Assembly: GCF_014897985.1 (NCBI RefSeq) | Contig: NZ_JABUZA010000004.1 | Span: forward strand, 92,637-156,636 | Length of the DNA: 64,000 nucleotides | From: Halomonas colorata | Lineage (GTDB): Bacteria; Pseudomonadota; Gammaproteobacteria; Pseudomonadales; Halomonadaceae | Direction of reading: 5' to 3' | In this document: piece after piece, positions 46,363-55,595 of the stretch | Numbering within the stretch: the first letter of the stretch is position 1 | Layout: each line of letters starts with the position of its first letter | Translations under genes and position numbers: made by a program | The notes under the pieces: model-generated | The model's database searches: none | What the model was told of the DNA's origin: nothing | Seen by the model: only the letters and a program-made list of their open reading frames with translations

Positions 46363-47790
46363 TTACTCATTTTTCGCGCCAGCATGGGTGGGCAGCGCCA
46401 TTACAACGCGCAACCCGCCGCCGGTTCGGTTATCAAGCGCCAGCCTGCCGCGATGGGCCATCACGATGCTCCGGGCAATGCTCAGCCCCAGGCCGTACCC
46501 GATGCCGCTTGATGGCGCTGAGGCCTCGCCTTGCACGTAAGGCTGCATGACGGCAGGCAGATGCTGGTCATGAATACCGGGGCCGTCATCCTGAATCTCA
46601 ACCTCGACCCAGCGCTCTGTCAGCCGCAGCGTTAGCTGAGCGCTACCCGCATAGTGCAGGGCATTGTCGATCAGGTTGTGCAGCACCCGTCGAATGCTGG
46701 CGGCGTGGCCGGTGATAATCACGGCCGGTGCGCCGTGCCAGCGGACATCGCCTCCCGTATCGACGAACTCATCCACCACTTCATTGATCAATCCGACCAA
46801 GTCAAACGCGGCGTGACCATCCGGCGTTGCGCCACTGCTGGCGGAATCCAGAAGCGAGCGAATCAGCTCTTCCATCTGGCCGATATTGGTAACCAGCTTT
46901 TCCCGCAGCCGTGCATCATTGATGCCTTCCACCCGAATGCGCATGCGCGTAAGCGGCGTGCGCAAGTCATGGGAAACGGCGGCAAGCAGCTGAGTTCGCT
47001 CGCCCATCAGATCAATCAGCTGTTGCTGCATGGCATTGAAGGTCTCAGCGGCCTGGCGCATTTCCTTCGGTCCTTCGACCGGTAAAGGCGGCTGCTCGAT
47101 GTTCTGACCCAGCGCCGAGGCAGCGCGAACCAGGCGCCGTAACGGGCGAGTGCTGATACGCACCACGATGAGCGCGATAGCCACCAGGGCCAAGGCGCGG
47201 AGCAGATAAACGCGCAGAGCATAATCGCCCAGCACGCGCCAGGCAGGCTCAGCGTTCCAACCCTGTTCCTGAACCGCCTGGATGTGCAGCCACTGCCCCG
47301 ACGCAAGGCGCAGTTGGAAGTCGAAATGCCCAACCACGTGAGAAAGACCAAACAAGCCAGCCCACGTTCTGGCGTGGCCGTTCTCATCCCGGATAGTCAC
47401 GTCGAGCAGCGACAGCTCTACGGCTTCGCCGACCTCCTGACTGAGCGCGGCCTGCAGCATGCTTTCCACGTTTTGCTGGCCACTGTCCAGCCGTGGCGGT
47501 GTGGCAAGTGGCGATACCAGAAGCTCAGGGTGAAAGGTTTCCGACGCCAGGTGGGTCATCGCCTCGCCATTGGCCAGTTTATGCAGCGTTTCCACGGTAC
47601 GAAACGCCACCAGGCGAGCGGGTACTTCGAGTACCTGACTGTAGCGCACGTCATACCAGATGCTGCTGAACAGCAGTTGAATCGCCAGGCCACCGGCCAC
47701 CACAATCACGCTCAACTGCCCGAACAACGAACCAGGCCATAATCGGCACCACCATCCCGGCGTACGCGTCATTCTGAACATGCGCGTCAT
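46363..47790 (-). CDS. Sensor histidine kinase (EnvZ-like type)
   Basis: Membrane kinase of 475 residues. TM1 lies at about 18-40, then a periplasmic sensor region (about 45-200), TM2 at about 203-220, HAMP at about 222-275, HisKA with the phosphorylated histidine in 'AAVSHDLRTPLTRMRIRVE', and HATPase with 'LHNLIDNALHYA' and 'DDGPGI'/'GYGLGLSIA'. It overlaps the response-regulator gene by 4 bp (ATGA). Next to a Fur-controlled TonB receptor, so a siderophore or iron cue is possible. Confidence 0.93.
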   Translation of the reverse strand: MTRMFRMTRTPGWWCRLWPGSLFGQLSVIVVAGGLAIQLLFSSIWYDVRYSQVLEVPARLVAFRTVETLHKLANGEAMTHLASETFHPELLVSPLATPPRLDSGQQNVESMLQAALSQEVGEAVELSLLDVTIRDENGHARTWAGLFGLSHVVGHFDFQLRLASGQWLHIQAVQEQGWNAEPAWRVLGDYALRVYLLRALALVAIALIVVRISTRPLRRLVRAASALGQNIEQPPLPVEGPKEMRQAAETFNAMQQQLIDLMGERTQLLAAVSHDLRTPLTRMRIRVEGINDARLREKLVTNIGQMEELIRSLLDSASSGATPDGHAAFDLVGLINEVVDEFVDTGGDVRWHGAPAVIITGHAASIRRVLHNLIDNALHYAGSAQLTLRLTERWVEVEIQDDGPGIHDQHLPAVMQPYVQGEASAPSSGIGYGLGLSIARSIVMAHRGRLALDNRTGGGLRVVMALPTHAGAKNE

Positions 47791-48566
47791 TGAGAAATAG
47801 AGGGCTGCTCGAGCAGATACCCCTCGTTGCGCACGGTACGAATAAAACGCGGACGACGAGCATCATCCTCAAGATAATGACGCAAGCGGCTGATGCAGAC
47901 ATCAATGGAGCGGTCGTTAACGTAATACTCCCGCCCAAACGCGCGGCGACTCAGCTCGTCCCGGCTGACGATGCGGTTAGGAATCTCGCTCAAGGTCTTT
48001 AGCACCATGAAATCGGAGCGGGCGAGATCGCAGGCGTGGCCGGCGGGTGATTTCAGCCGACGGGTTTGTAGATCCAGACGCCAACCGGCAAAACACAGCA
48101 CGGCTTCATCGGCCGCAGCTTGCGGCGGGGTGTCCGGCTTGTCTCTGGCATGCGGTTCTCGGCGCATGACGGCGCGGATACGTGCCAGCAGTTCGCGCGG
48201 GTCGAAGGGCTTACACAGGTAGTCATCGGCACCAATCTCAAGGCCGATAATACGCTCCGCCGAAGCGCCTCGGGCGCTGATCATGATCACTGGCAGGCTG
48301 CTTTGCTGACGCAGGACACGACACAGGCTCAAGCCGTCTTCGCCTGGCAACATCAGATCGAGAATGACCAGATCCACGCTGCCATTCAGTTGGCCCCACA
48401 TCTCGCGGCCATTGGCCGCGCCGCGCGTGCGGTATCCCATCCCGGCCAGATAGTCGCAGATCAGCTCACGGATTTCATCATCGTCATCCACCACCAGAAC
48501 GAGGGCAGATTCATCGTGTTGTTCAGCGCTTGACGCCAACGGCGCTACATCACCCATACAATTCAT
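47787..48566 (-). CDS. OmpR family response regulator
   Basis: 259 residues. The receiver domain has acidic residues 'VVDDDDEI', the phospho-acceptor aspartate in 'VILDLMLPGEDGL' and the conserved lysine in 'LCKPFDPRELLARI'. A winged-helix DNA-binding domain follows ('SRRAFGREYYVNDRSIDVCISRLRHYLED'). Start ATG 48566 is chosen after GGGG; the frame is open upstream. Divergent from the TonB receptor gene with only about 100 bp between, as in PfeRS/PfeA-type ferric siderophore systems. Confidence 0.9.
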   Translation of the reverse strand: MNCMGDVAPLASSAEQHDESALVLVVDDDDEIRELICDYLAGMGYRTRGAANGREMWGQLNGSVDLVILDLMLPGEDGLSLCRVLRQQSSLPVIMISARGASAERIIGLEIGADDYLCKPFDPRELLARIRAVMRREPHARDKPDTPPQAAADEAVLCFAGWRLDLQTRRLKSPAGHACDLARSDFMVLKTLSEIPNRIVSRDELSRRAFGREYYVNDRSIDVCISRLRHYLEDDARRPRFIRTVRNEGYLLEQPSISQ

Positions 48567-48633
48567 TACATATGCCCCATAGAGCAAAAGTTTCTTAGCC
48601 AAAGACGCCAATATAATCGTGGCCTGGGAAATG

Positions 48634-48652
48634 GTAAATGCCAATCATTATT
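48634..48652. promoter_or_regulatory. Fur box upstream of TonB receptor
   Basis: GTAAATGCCAATCATTATT matches the 19-bp Fur consensus at 14 positions by my count, with a perfect right half (AATCATTAT). It lies 17 bp before the receptor ATG, overlapping where its promoter should be, and 68 bp from the response-regulator start, so iron may repress both. Confidence 0.75.
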
Positions 48653-48668
48653 ATTTTAAGGGACATTC

Positions 48669-50978
48669 ATGATGTATCGCGCCTCGCACACCTTCAGGAA
48701 CTCGCCTGTGTGTTCAAAAACCCCACTCGCCAAGGCAATTGCGGCCGCCTGTGGTAGCTGTCTGTTAAGTACCAGCGCACTGGCCCAGACAGCAGCTGAT
48801 GAACCTCAACGTATATCCGACGTCCAGATGAGTACTGTGCAGGTCGAGGCGGCCTATCAAGGCGACCCTGCCCGAAGCTATACAGTGTCCGAAACCAGCA
48901 GCTCCACCGGTTTGGATCTCTCCCCTCGCGAGACGCCGCAATCCGTTACGAGTGTTACCCGGCAGCAGTTAGACGATCAGCAAGCGGTCAGCCTGGAAGA
49001 TGCGCTGGAGCTCACTCCCGGTATCGCCGCCAGCAAAGCGGAAGTGGGCGTACGTACGTCCTACCGTGCCAGAGGCTACAACATCAGCAACTGGAAAATC
49101 GACGGCTTGCAGTTCCCTGGCGATTCCGGTTTCAGTGGCGGCGGCAACGCTGTGAACCTGGACCTGTACGAGCGTGTGGATATCGTGCGTGGCGCCAATG
49201 GCCTGCTGGGCGGCACCGGTGACCCCTCGGCCACCGTCAACCTGATTCGCAAACGCCCAGAGCGGGAGTTTGGCGGCAGTGCCTACGCCTCTTATGGCCG
49301 CTGGGACAACGCGCGCGGCGCGGTGGATATCAATACGCCACTTACCGAGGATGGCAGTATCCGCTCGCGCTTCGTGGTGACCCAGGGCGAAGGCGACGGC
49401 TTCCGCGACCATGAATCCACCCGCAGCCGGGCGGCACTGGCCAACTTCGAATTTGACGTAAGCGACGCAACTACGCTGGGAGTGGGTTACCAGTACGAAT
49501 ACAACAAGACCTCGGGCGCTGGCTGGGGTGCCAACATACCTATCTGGTTCGCCAGCGGCCGAAAGACGGATCTTTCACGCAGTACCAATCTGGTCCCTGA
49601 ATGGAGCTACGCAGAGCAAGAGACCAACACTGCCTTCGCCTCGCTGAATCATCGTTTCAACAGCGACTGGAGCCTTGAGGTACAGGCTGCCCAGAGTAAT
49701 ACCGATGCGTTCAGCAACCTCGCCCTGGGCAAGGTGAACCGCGGGCCAGGAGGCACCTACACGGGCTATTGGGAAGAAGATGGCGGCGGTGCCATTCTGA
49801 ACGGCATGCGCAATGATAACGAGACGCGCCAGCGCTCCGCCCGGATCGACCTGAACGGCGCCTATGGTCTGCTCGGTCGTCGTCACGAGATCGCGCTTGG
49901 CTATAGCGACAGCCGCACGCGTTCACGCACCCATGACCACGACTGCATGCTGAGCAGCGCCACCACGTCCGAGTTTGCCGAAGGCTGCATGTACCGCAAC
50001 AACAACGGCTTGCCGATCACCGATTGGCGCAACGGCGTCGATGCCGACATCCACCTGAGTGGCGCCCGAAACGGCCAGTCCAGCCTCACCGAGACCGACC
50101 TGCGCGGCATTTATGCGGCTACGCGTCTAAGCATCACCGAGCCGCTTTCCCTTATTGTAGGTGGCCGTACCAGCTACTATAAAACCGAGAATGAAACGGC
50201 TTCAGGTGATACTACCAGCCAGCGTGAAACTGGCGTATTCACACCCTATGCGGGCCTGGTCTATGACCTTACGGACAACCACTCGCTCTACGCCAGCTAT
50301 ACCAACATCTTCACCCCGCAAAGTCGGCAAACCACCAGCGGCGACACGGTCAAACCCATCGCAGGCGACAGCTATGAAGCTGGCGTAAAGGGCGAGTGGT
50401 TTAATGGCCGATTGAATGCGTCTGCGGCCTACTTCCGCACCCGCCAGGAGAACAGCGCCGTATTGGATGGCAGCAACCTGACCCCCGACGGCAACCAGGC
50501 CTACCGCGCGGGTACCGGCAATGAAACCGATGGCATCGATCTTGAGATCGCGGGTGCTATCACCCCAAACTGGAACGTCTACGGCGGCTATACCTACCTG
50601 CACTTCCGGCGCATTGACTCCGACGGTCGCAGCGACCCCTCGCACCTGTTCAAGCTGCATACCACCTACGAGCCCGCCGGCCTGTTGAATCGCTGGACCT
50701 TCGGTACCGGCGTTTACGCCCAGAGCAATATCGACGCTATCTCAAGCCCCGCCGGCCAACCCACCGACGGCGTCAGTACCGGCTCCACGCCCGCCAACTG
50801 GGCAGGCTACGCCACTGTGAACGCCATGGCCCGCTACGATATTACTGACGCCACCAACGTCACGCTCAACGTCGACAACCTGTTCGACAAACACTACTAC
50901 CAGCGCTACGGCTTCTACGCCGGCGCCATTTACGGCAACCCACGCAGTGCCACGCTAACGCTACGGACCGAGTTCTAA
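48669..50978 (+). CDS. TonB-dependent siderophore receptor
   Basis: Outer-membrane receptor of 769 residues. Signal peptide ends 'STSALAQ' (about residue 40). The plug domain carries 'RETPQSVTSVTRQQLDDQQAVSLEDALELTPGI' and 'LDLYERVDIVRGANGLLGGTGDPSATVNLIRKRP'. The 22-strand barrel ends in the aromatic 'TLTLRTEF', the expected BAM signal. The type resembles FhuE/FpvA-like hydroxamate or pyoverdine receptors, but the ligand cannot be read from sequence. No signalling N-terminal extension is seen, consistent with control by the two-component system rather than a sigma/anti-sigma pair. RBS AAGGGA; Fur box upstream. Confidence 0.93.
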   Translation: MMYRASHTFRNSPVCSKTPLAKAIAAACGSCLLSTSALAQTAADEPQRISDVQMSTVQVEAAYQGDPARSYTVSETSSSTGLDLSPRETPQSVTSVTRQQLDDQQAVSLEDALELTPGIAASKAEVGVRTSYRARGYNISNWKIDGLQFPGDSGFSGGGNAVNLDLYERVDIVRGANGLLGGTGDPSATVNLIRKRPEREFGGSAYASYGRWDNARGAVDINTPLTEDGSIRSRFVVTQGEGDGFRDHESTRSRAALANFEFDVSDATTLGVGYQYEYNKTSGAGWGANIPIWFASGRKTDLSRSTNLVPEWSYAEQETNTAFASLNHRFNSDWSLEVQAAQSNTDAFSNLALGKVNRGPGGTYTGYWEEDGGGAILNGMRNDNETRQRSARIDLNGAYGLLGRRHEIALGYSDSRTRSRTHDHDCMLSSATTSEFAEGCMYRNNNGLPITDWRNGVDADIHLSGARNGQSSLTETDLRGIYAATRLSITEPLSLIVGGRTSYYKTENETASGDTTSQRETGVFTPYAGLVYDLTDNHSLYASYTNIFTPQSRQTTSGDTVKPIAGDSYEAGVKGEWFNGRLNASAAYFRTRQENSAVLDGSNLTPDGNQAYRAGTGNETDGIDLEIAGAITPNWNVYGGYTYLHFRRIDSDGRSDPSHLFKLHTTYEPAGLLNRWTFGTGVYAQSNIDAISSPAGQPTDGVSTGSTPANWAGYATVNAMARYDITDATNVTLNVDNLFDKHYYQRYGFYAGAIYGNPRSATLTLRTEF

Positions 50979-50997
50979 AAGCGTTCAGCACAAGTAA

Positions 50998-51025
50998 AAA
51001 GGCCGCGCAATTTTTGCGCGGCCTT
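50998..51025 (+). terminator. Terminator after TonB receptor
   Basis: Twelve-bp stem AAGGCCGCGCAA with its complement, T loop, ending CTTCTCG. Short T tail but a long GC stem. Confidence 0.8.
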
Positions 51026-51204
51026 CTCGTTTAAGGGCTGTCGGTTAGCCCGTTTACTCAACGTGCCTCACTATTCGATAGGCAGTCCGCGACCTGTGCT
51101 TTATTCGTCATGGAGCCTGCAAGCCGGCAGAGCAATAAAGCGGCCACGCCACACCGGCCTGCGACACTGATACCGGTAGGTAGCTTTTGTGGTTTATAAA
51201 AAAA

Positions 51205-51218
51205 GGCCCTTTCGGGCC
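51205..51218 (-). terminator. Terminator for the leftward SnoaL-like gene
   Basis: GGCCC-TTTC-GGGCC stem; on the minus strand it is followed by seven T and then ATAAA. It lies in the 304-bp gap 50979-51282, which holds nothing else I can support apart from an AT-rich stretch with repeated TTTAAAACA near 51258-51290. Confidence 0.75.
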
Positions 51219-51282
51219 AAATAAAATCGACTGCTATCCGATTTAGAACATAGCTATTTAATTTAAAACAAATCTATCTGTT

Positions 51283-51750
51283 TTAAAACATAGTGTTATC
51301 GTTGGCCGCTTCTTCCGGCACAGACTGGATGACATCCCAGTGCTCGACGATCATTTCATTTTCAACGCGGAAGATATCCACAACGGCTTCACCGCGATCA
51401 TCATCACCATTGGTAGAGTGAACATGCAGCCAGACCAGGTCGCCATCGGTTGCACTACGCACGATCTCGCTCTGGTAGTCCGGGTTTTCCTGGAAGTAGC
51501 CTGCAAAGTAATCCACGAAAGGCGCCTTGCCATCCGGCACGTCCGGATTGTGCTGAATGTAATCTTCCGCCAGCACCAATGAGCTCTGCTCTGTTTCATG
51601 CTCGTTGAAGAACTGGTTATAGAACTGGATGACCAGTTCCCGATTTGCTTCCTCAGCCTCAAGATCACGTTCGGCTTGCGCAAACGATGCGGCGGGTAAA
51701 GATAGCATCAGCACCGACGTGGCAACGCTCAACGATTTCAGTAACGACAT
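51283..51750 (-). CDS. Secreted SnoaL-like/NTF2-fold protein
   Basis: 155 residues. A signal peptide ('LLKSLSVATSVLMLSLPAASFAQA') precedes a SnoaL-like domain: 'NRELVIQFYNQFFNEHETEQSSLVLAEDYIQHNPDVPDGKAPFVDYF' and 'VDIFRVENEMIVEHWDVIQ' are standard for predicted SnoaL-like aldol-condensation or ester-cyclase relatives. Enzymatic role unknown. ATG 51750 has AGGAG 7 nt upstream. It follows the NmrA-like gene by 28 bp on the same strand. Confidence 0.85.
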   Translation of the reverse strand: MSLLKSLSVATSVLMLSLPAASFAQAERDLEAEEANRELVIQFYNQFFNEHETEQSSLVLAEDYIQHNPDVPDGKAPFVDYFAGYFQENPDYQSEIVRSATDGDLVWLHVHSTNGDDDRGEAVVDIFRVENEMIVEHWDVIQSVPEEAANDNTMF

Positions 51751-51778
51751 GTCAAAACTCCTGTTTCGGGTAGGTGGC

Positions 51779-52390
51779 TCAATAGCCAACGGTAAAACGT
51801 TGATTCACGTGGCGAGGCTTCTCCAGCTCATCCACTAATGCCACGGCATAATCTTCAAAGGAAATACTTGAGCCCGCGTCATGGGTCAGCAATTCATTCT
51901 GGCCAAGCCGAAAGACGCCGGTACGCTCGCCGGGTACGAACTCGGCCGAAGGCGACAGGAATGTCCACTCAAGATCATTAACGCCGCGTAAAAAATCCAG
52001 AAACTCACCACCGGCACTCGCTTCGGGCTTGTACGCTTCAGGAAAATCCGGCTGATCAATAACTTTCTCGCCAGGAGCAACTTCAAGACTGCCTGCCCCG
52101 CCCACCACCAGATAGCGGGCAACGCCACTATCGCGTACCGCACCCACCAGCTTTTTGACATCGCTGGCGGAGAAAGGCACGGCACTGATCACCGCATCAT
52201 GTCCCTTGAGCAATGCGCCCAACGCCTGTTGGTCGTTGGCATCGCCTTGCTTTGGTGTAACACCCGGCAATGTGGCGATCTTATCGGTATGGCGAGCAAT
52301 GGCCGTTACCTGGTGCCCGCGGTGTGATAATTCCGCGAGAATACGTGAACCTGCATCACCCGATGCGCCAATAAGTGCAACTTGTGCCAT
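51779..52390 (-). CDS. NAD(P)-binding NmrA/SDR-like protein
   Basis: 203 residues. Rossmann motif 'VALIGASGDAGSRILAEL' at the N-terminus, then 'DAVISAVPF' and 'YLVVGGAGSLEV', placing it with the YwnB/NmrA-like atypical SDRs. No YxxxK catalytic pair is obvious, so it may be a redox sensor or a reductase with an atypical site. Divergent from an HxlR gene, an arrangement common for quinone- or electrophile-responsive pairs such as YtfG/YtfH. Confidence 0.87.
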   Translation of the reverse strand: MAQVALIGASGDAGSRILAELSHRGHQVTAIARHTDKIATLPGVTPKQGDANDQQALGALLKGHDAVISAVPFSASDVKKLVGAVRDSGVARYLVVGGAGSLEVAPGEKVIDQPDFPEAYKPEASAGGEFLDFLRGVNDLEWTFLSPSAEFVPGERTGVFRLGQNELLTHDAGSSISFEDYAVALVDELEKPRHVNQRFTVGY

Positions 52391-52541
52391 GAGAAACCTC
52401 CTGGAGCTTCTATGTTTTATACGGTCTAAAATGTAGACCTTTAGATAAACTTAAAGTAGTTTCTGTAGCTGCGCAAGAAGTCACATTTAACTGACCCGGT
52501 CATACCCATATGCCCACTGCATACCCATCCATGGAGCTTTG

Positions 52542-52925
52542 ATGACTGCACTTACCGCTAGCGAAGAGATCGTTCTTGAACAGCCCTGCCCGATTCGTGA
52601 TGTGCTTGATCGTATCGGCGACCAGTGGAGCTTGCTGATTCTGGAAGCCTTGGCCCCCGGCACGCTGCGCTTTAATGCCCTGATGCGTGAGATTGGCGAT
52701 ATCTCAAAGCAAATGCTCTCCCGCACCCTTAAACAGCTGGAGCAGGACGGCTTTATCACGCGCACGCTCTACCCAGAAGTCCCACCACGGGTGGAATATA
52801 CCCTCACCCCGCTGGGGCACTCCTTTCTTGAGCCGATGCAACAGCTGGTGGCGTGGGCCGATACACATCACCGCACTATTGTGGCTGCTCGCCTGCGGTA
52901 TCAGACCGCCCAGACGAAGCCCTGA
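52542..52925 (+). CDS. HxlR family transcriptional regulator
   Basis: 127 residues, a single winged helix-turn-helix of the MarR/HxlR type. '[59 protein letters not shown]' and '[16 protein letters not shown]' are diagnostic. The single cysteine in 'EQPCPI' is at the position used for redox sensing in several HxlR/YodB proteins. It faces the NmrA-like gene across 151 bp. TGGAG before ATG 52542. Confidence 0.92.
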   Translation: MTALTASEEIVLEQPCPIRDVLDRIGDQWSLLILEALAPGTLRFNALMREIGDISKQMLSRTLKQLEQDGFITRTLYPEVPPRVEYTLTPLGHSFLEPMQQLVAWADTHHRTIVAARLRYQTAQTKP

Positions 52926-53592
52926 TACCTGGCATGCAAGAATTAACCGTATTAGGCGATAAAAAAACGCCAGGTACGTTTGAATAACGAGTATCAAGCA
53001 TGCTCGTGGTGGGCTTTTGATCGATATAAAAGGAACGAGATACGCGGATCACTTAATAGCCCAACGTCTTATCGCTATTGCGCTTTTCTTGTTCCGGTGG
53101 CTGGAAATGTTTCCGGCTACACACTCGGCTCATTAGACATCGCAACTCATACACACTAAGGTAGATCTCCCCTAGGGTTCGTGATCAACACACAACGAGC
53201 CTGTATTTTGCCCCCTGTGGGCTGCTTGTTTTGCTATAGATAGGCTGGATCACCAGTACTTTTGACGTTTTGTCCTGCGCGGACATTTTCGATAGAAGAG
53301 GGAATCCATGTCACGTCACTACTCAGATGAGGGCAAGTGCATGCCGCGACGCCCGCCTCCCAGCACTCCTTTTTTTGGGGAGCGCTAACCACAGTACGTT
53401 TACTGTGTCTTGCCGTTATAAAAATAACGTCAACGCGATGCTACGCGCACGTTAATTACCGTTTGCTTTAGCAAAAGGTGATGGACTCCGTCCACGGCTT
53501 AAAACCTCTCCCACCTTGCTCGTCGCTGCGTTCAGCATACTGCTTTGCGGTACTGCTTGATCGTGTCCGTTTGACCCAACGAGGACCTGTTT
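52926..53592 (+). other. 667-bp region before the SSS gene, possible structured leader
   Basis: No gene is supported; short open frames at 53270-53455 and 53478-53729 lack ribosome sites and codon bias. On the plus strand several stems can be drawn: ACCTGGC/GCCAGGT (52927-52975, long A-rich loop), GGTTCGT/ACGAGCC (about 53176-53202), GTCC-TGCGC-GGAC (53272-53284), GGGC/GCCC with internal GAGGGCAAGTGCATGCC (53329-53353), and GCACTCC/GGAGCGC around a T-rich loop (53363-53385). A leader of a few hundred bases with this density of stems upstream of a sodium symporter could be a riboswitch, but I cannot assign a class. Confidence 0.4.
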
Positions 53593-55293
53593 TTGAACAA
53601 CGAATCACTGTATCAATTCTCATCTCTGACCGTTATTTTACTGCTGCTTGCCTTCTACGGCGGCACTTACCTCATGACTTTCGGCATACGCAAAAAGAAC
53701 GAAGATGCCGATGCCTTTATGGTATCTAACCATCGAGTGGGCTTTGGCATGGGGGCGGCCAGCATGACCGCTACCTGGATTTGGGCGGCCTCGTTCTACG
53801 CCGCCGCAACCTCTGGCTATACCTATGGTGTATCAGGCCCTATCCACTATGGGTTGTGGGGCGCATTAATGATTCTATTTATCTACCCCTTCGGGCGCCG
53901 CTTTCGCAAACTGGCACCCAACGCACACACTTTGGGAGAGCTTATTCATGCCCGCCATGGCGCGTCTAGCCAACTAATTCTGGCGCTTTCCAATGTGCTG
54001 GGCAGCGTGATTAGCTTGATGGTCAATTTTACCGCCGCTGGGGCATTGGTTTCGGTGCTTTCACCACTCTCTTTCCAGGCCGGGGTCATCATTGCCGGTT
54101 TCGGCGTCCTGCTTTACACGCTGTGGTCCGGTTTTCGCGCTTCCGTACTCACCGACTTTGCTCAACTGGTCGCGCTGATGGCCATTGCCATCGTGATCAT
54201 TCCTGCGGTTTTCTTCGCCATGGGTGGCCCTTCACAGCTTGTTGCAGGGTTGGCAAATCTGACGCCCGAGCAGAACAACTTCTTCTCGCCAGACGCCATT
54301 CTTAATCAGGGCGCACCGTTTTTTGTCGCCGTATTGGCCTATGCGATTGGTAACCAGACGATTTCCCAGCGCCTGTTCGCGGTGAATGAAGACCATATCA
54401 AGCCCACATTCTTGACGGCCACCCTAGGCTACGGCGCGATTGTAATCGGCTTAGGCATGATCGGCCTGATGGCACTGACACTTGGGATTGAGCCGCTCAA
54501 TGGCGACATGAACAATCTCATTCCCCAGATGGTATCCAGCTACCTGTCGCCCTTCTTCATTGCCCTGTTCTTTATTCTGGTGATTGGCTCGCTCTCATCG
54601 ACCGCTGACTCCGATCTTTCGGCGCTTTCCGCCATTATCATGGCCGATGTCTACGGCAAGAACATTGCGCGCGGCAAGGCAGACCCTAAACGCATGCTGT
54701 TTATCGGGCGCCTGACCATGATTGTTGCTACGGTCGTTGGCATCGTATTTGCCAGTTTCTCGCTGGATATTCTGGTGATGCTGGTTTTCGTTGGCGCGCT
54801 ATGGGGGGCTATCGTCTTTCCCGTGATCGCCAGCTGTTTCTGGGACCGCGTCACCAATACCGCCTTTACGGTATCCGTACTGGCCGCCATGCTGCTGTTC
54901 TGCATTGCGCGCTTTGAATTAGTCCCTCTCACCGGGCTCGGTGGTTTGTTCTTCGAGCTACTCGCAAGCATTGGAGGAGGCGTCATCATCGGCCTGATGG
55001 TATTTGGCTTTCTTGGCCGTACCATTGGTTTTATCGCCGGTGTGCTGGCGATGATAGCGATGCTGATTTTTGCCACAGGCTTCCTGCATGACTACACGGT
55101 ACTGTTGGCCTCCCTCACCGCTTACGGCACCAGCACACTGGTGTGCGTGGTGCTTAGCCTTGCCAGCCGCAAGCCACGTTTCGACTTTGCCACGATAGGC
55201 AGGAAAGTGGGCAACTATGACCACACGCTTGACGAAAAAAGTGCAGACGACCGGCCCCAGACGCCGCCACGTCATACGACTGCCAATGCCTAA
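53593..55293 (+). CDS. Sodium:solute symporter (SSS family)
   Basis: 566 residues with 13 or more hydrophobic helices. 'ADAFMVSNHRVGFGMGAASMTATWIWAASFYAAATSGYTYGVSGPIHYGLWG' covers helices 1-2. 'SLSSTADSDLSALSAIIMADVYGKNIAR' is the sodium-site segment after helix 8, with tandem serines. It most resembles the urea-permease-like branch of SSS carriers, but the substrate is uncertain. TTG start 53593 after GAGGA. A soluble tail of about 50 residues ends rich in Asp, Pro and Thr. A 42-residue membrane gene follows in the same operon. Confidence 0.88.
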   Translation: MNNESLYQFSSLTVILLLLAFYGGTYLMTFGIRKKNEDADAFMVSNHRVGFGMGAASMTATWIWAASFYAAATSGYTYGVSGPIHYGLWGALMILFIYPFGRRFRKLAPNAHTLGELIHARHGASSQLILALSNVLGSVISLMVNFTAAGALVSVLSPLSFQAGVIIAGFGVLLYTLWSGFRASVLTDFAQLVALMAIAIVIIPAVFFAMGGPSQLVAGLANLTPEQNNFFSPDAILNQGAPFFVAVLAYAIGNQTISQRLFAVNEDHIKPTFLTATLGYGAIVIGLGMIGLMALTLGIEPLNGDMNNLIPQMVSSYLSPFFIALFFILVIGSLSSTADSDLSALSAIIMADVYGKNIARGKADPKRMLFIGRLTMIVATVVGIVFASFSLDILVMLVFVGALWGAIVFPVIASCFWDRVTNTAFTVSVLAAMLLFCIARFELVPLTGLGGLFFELLASIGGGVIIGLMVFGFLGRTIGFIAGVLAMIAMLIFATGFLHDYTVLLASLTAYGTSTLVCVVLSLASRKPRFDFATIGRKVGNYDHTLDEKSADDRPQTPPRHTTANA

Positions 55294-55319
55294 ATAACTT
55301 ATTTCAGGAGACTGCTTCC

Positions 55320-55448
55320 ATGACGCTACTATTCACTGTCTATGTGCTGGTGTGGCCTGTGCTGACACTCGCTGTACTGGTCGTTATCTGCCGCGCCGTC
55401 ATGCGCGACCGGCGTAGCGCACGCGAGGAAAACCGTGAACTCGTTTAA
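55320..55448 (+). CDS. 42-residue membrane protein, putative SSS transporter small subunit
   Basis: ATG 55320 lies 9 nt after AGGAG and 26 bp after the SSS stop. The product has one hydrophobic helix (FTVYVLVWPVLTLAVLVVI, residues about 5-23) and a basic/acidic tail ending REENRELV. Tiny single-helix proteins encoded right behind SSS or NSS carriers are annotated as transporter small subunits; size, place and composition fit. A 15-bp stem terminator at 55461-55500 closes the operon. Confidence 0.8.
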   Translation: MTLLFTVYVLVWPVLTLAVLVVICRAVMRDRRSAREENRELV

Positions 55449-55460
55449 ACAGCCACCACG

Positions 55461-55500
55461 TTTAGAGCCCATGCGCTAACGTTAACGCATGGGCTCTAAA
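55461..55500 (+). terminator. Long perfect hairpin after the SSS operon
   Basis: Fifteen-bp perfect stem TTTAGAGCCCATGCG with its complement and a 10-nt loop containing GTTAAC. It ends in AAA, not T, so on the plus strand it acts by stem stability at most. Confidence 0.7.
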
Positions 55501-55539
55501 CCTTAAGTGATGATACTGATCGATAAGGCTAAAACGACA

Positions 55540-55569
55540 ACGCCCCGCCGGCGTGGGACGGCGGGGCGT
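55540..55569 (-). terminator. Terminator after PepSY gene
   Basis: Eleven-bp GC stem ACGCCCCGCCG with its complement and an 8-nt loop, 27 bp past the PepSY stop. The minus-strand continuation TTGTCGTTTTAG is modestly T-rich. Confidence 0.75.
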
Positions 55570-55595
55570 GGCAAGACGGCATCGAGGCCTGATGG

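Noticed and set aside
53329..53385. Assignment of the SSS leader to a named riboswitch class
   Set aside because: The stems are suggestive but I could not match the conserved core of any class I know well, including guanidine, TPP, SAM or cobalamin types.
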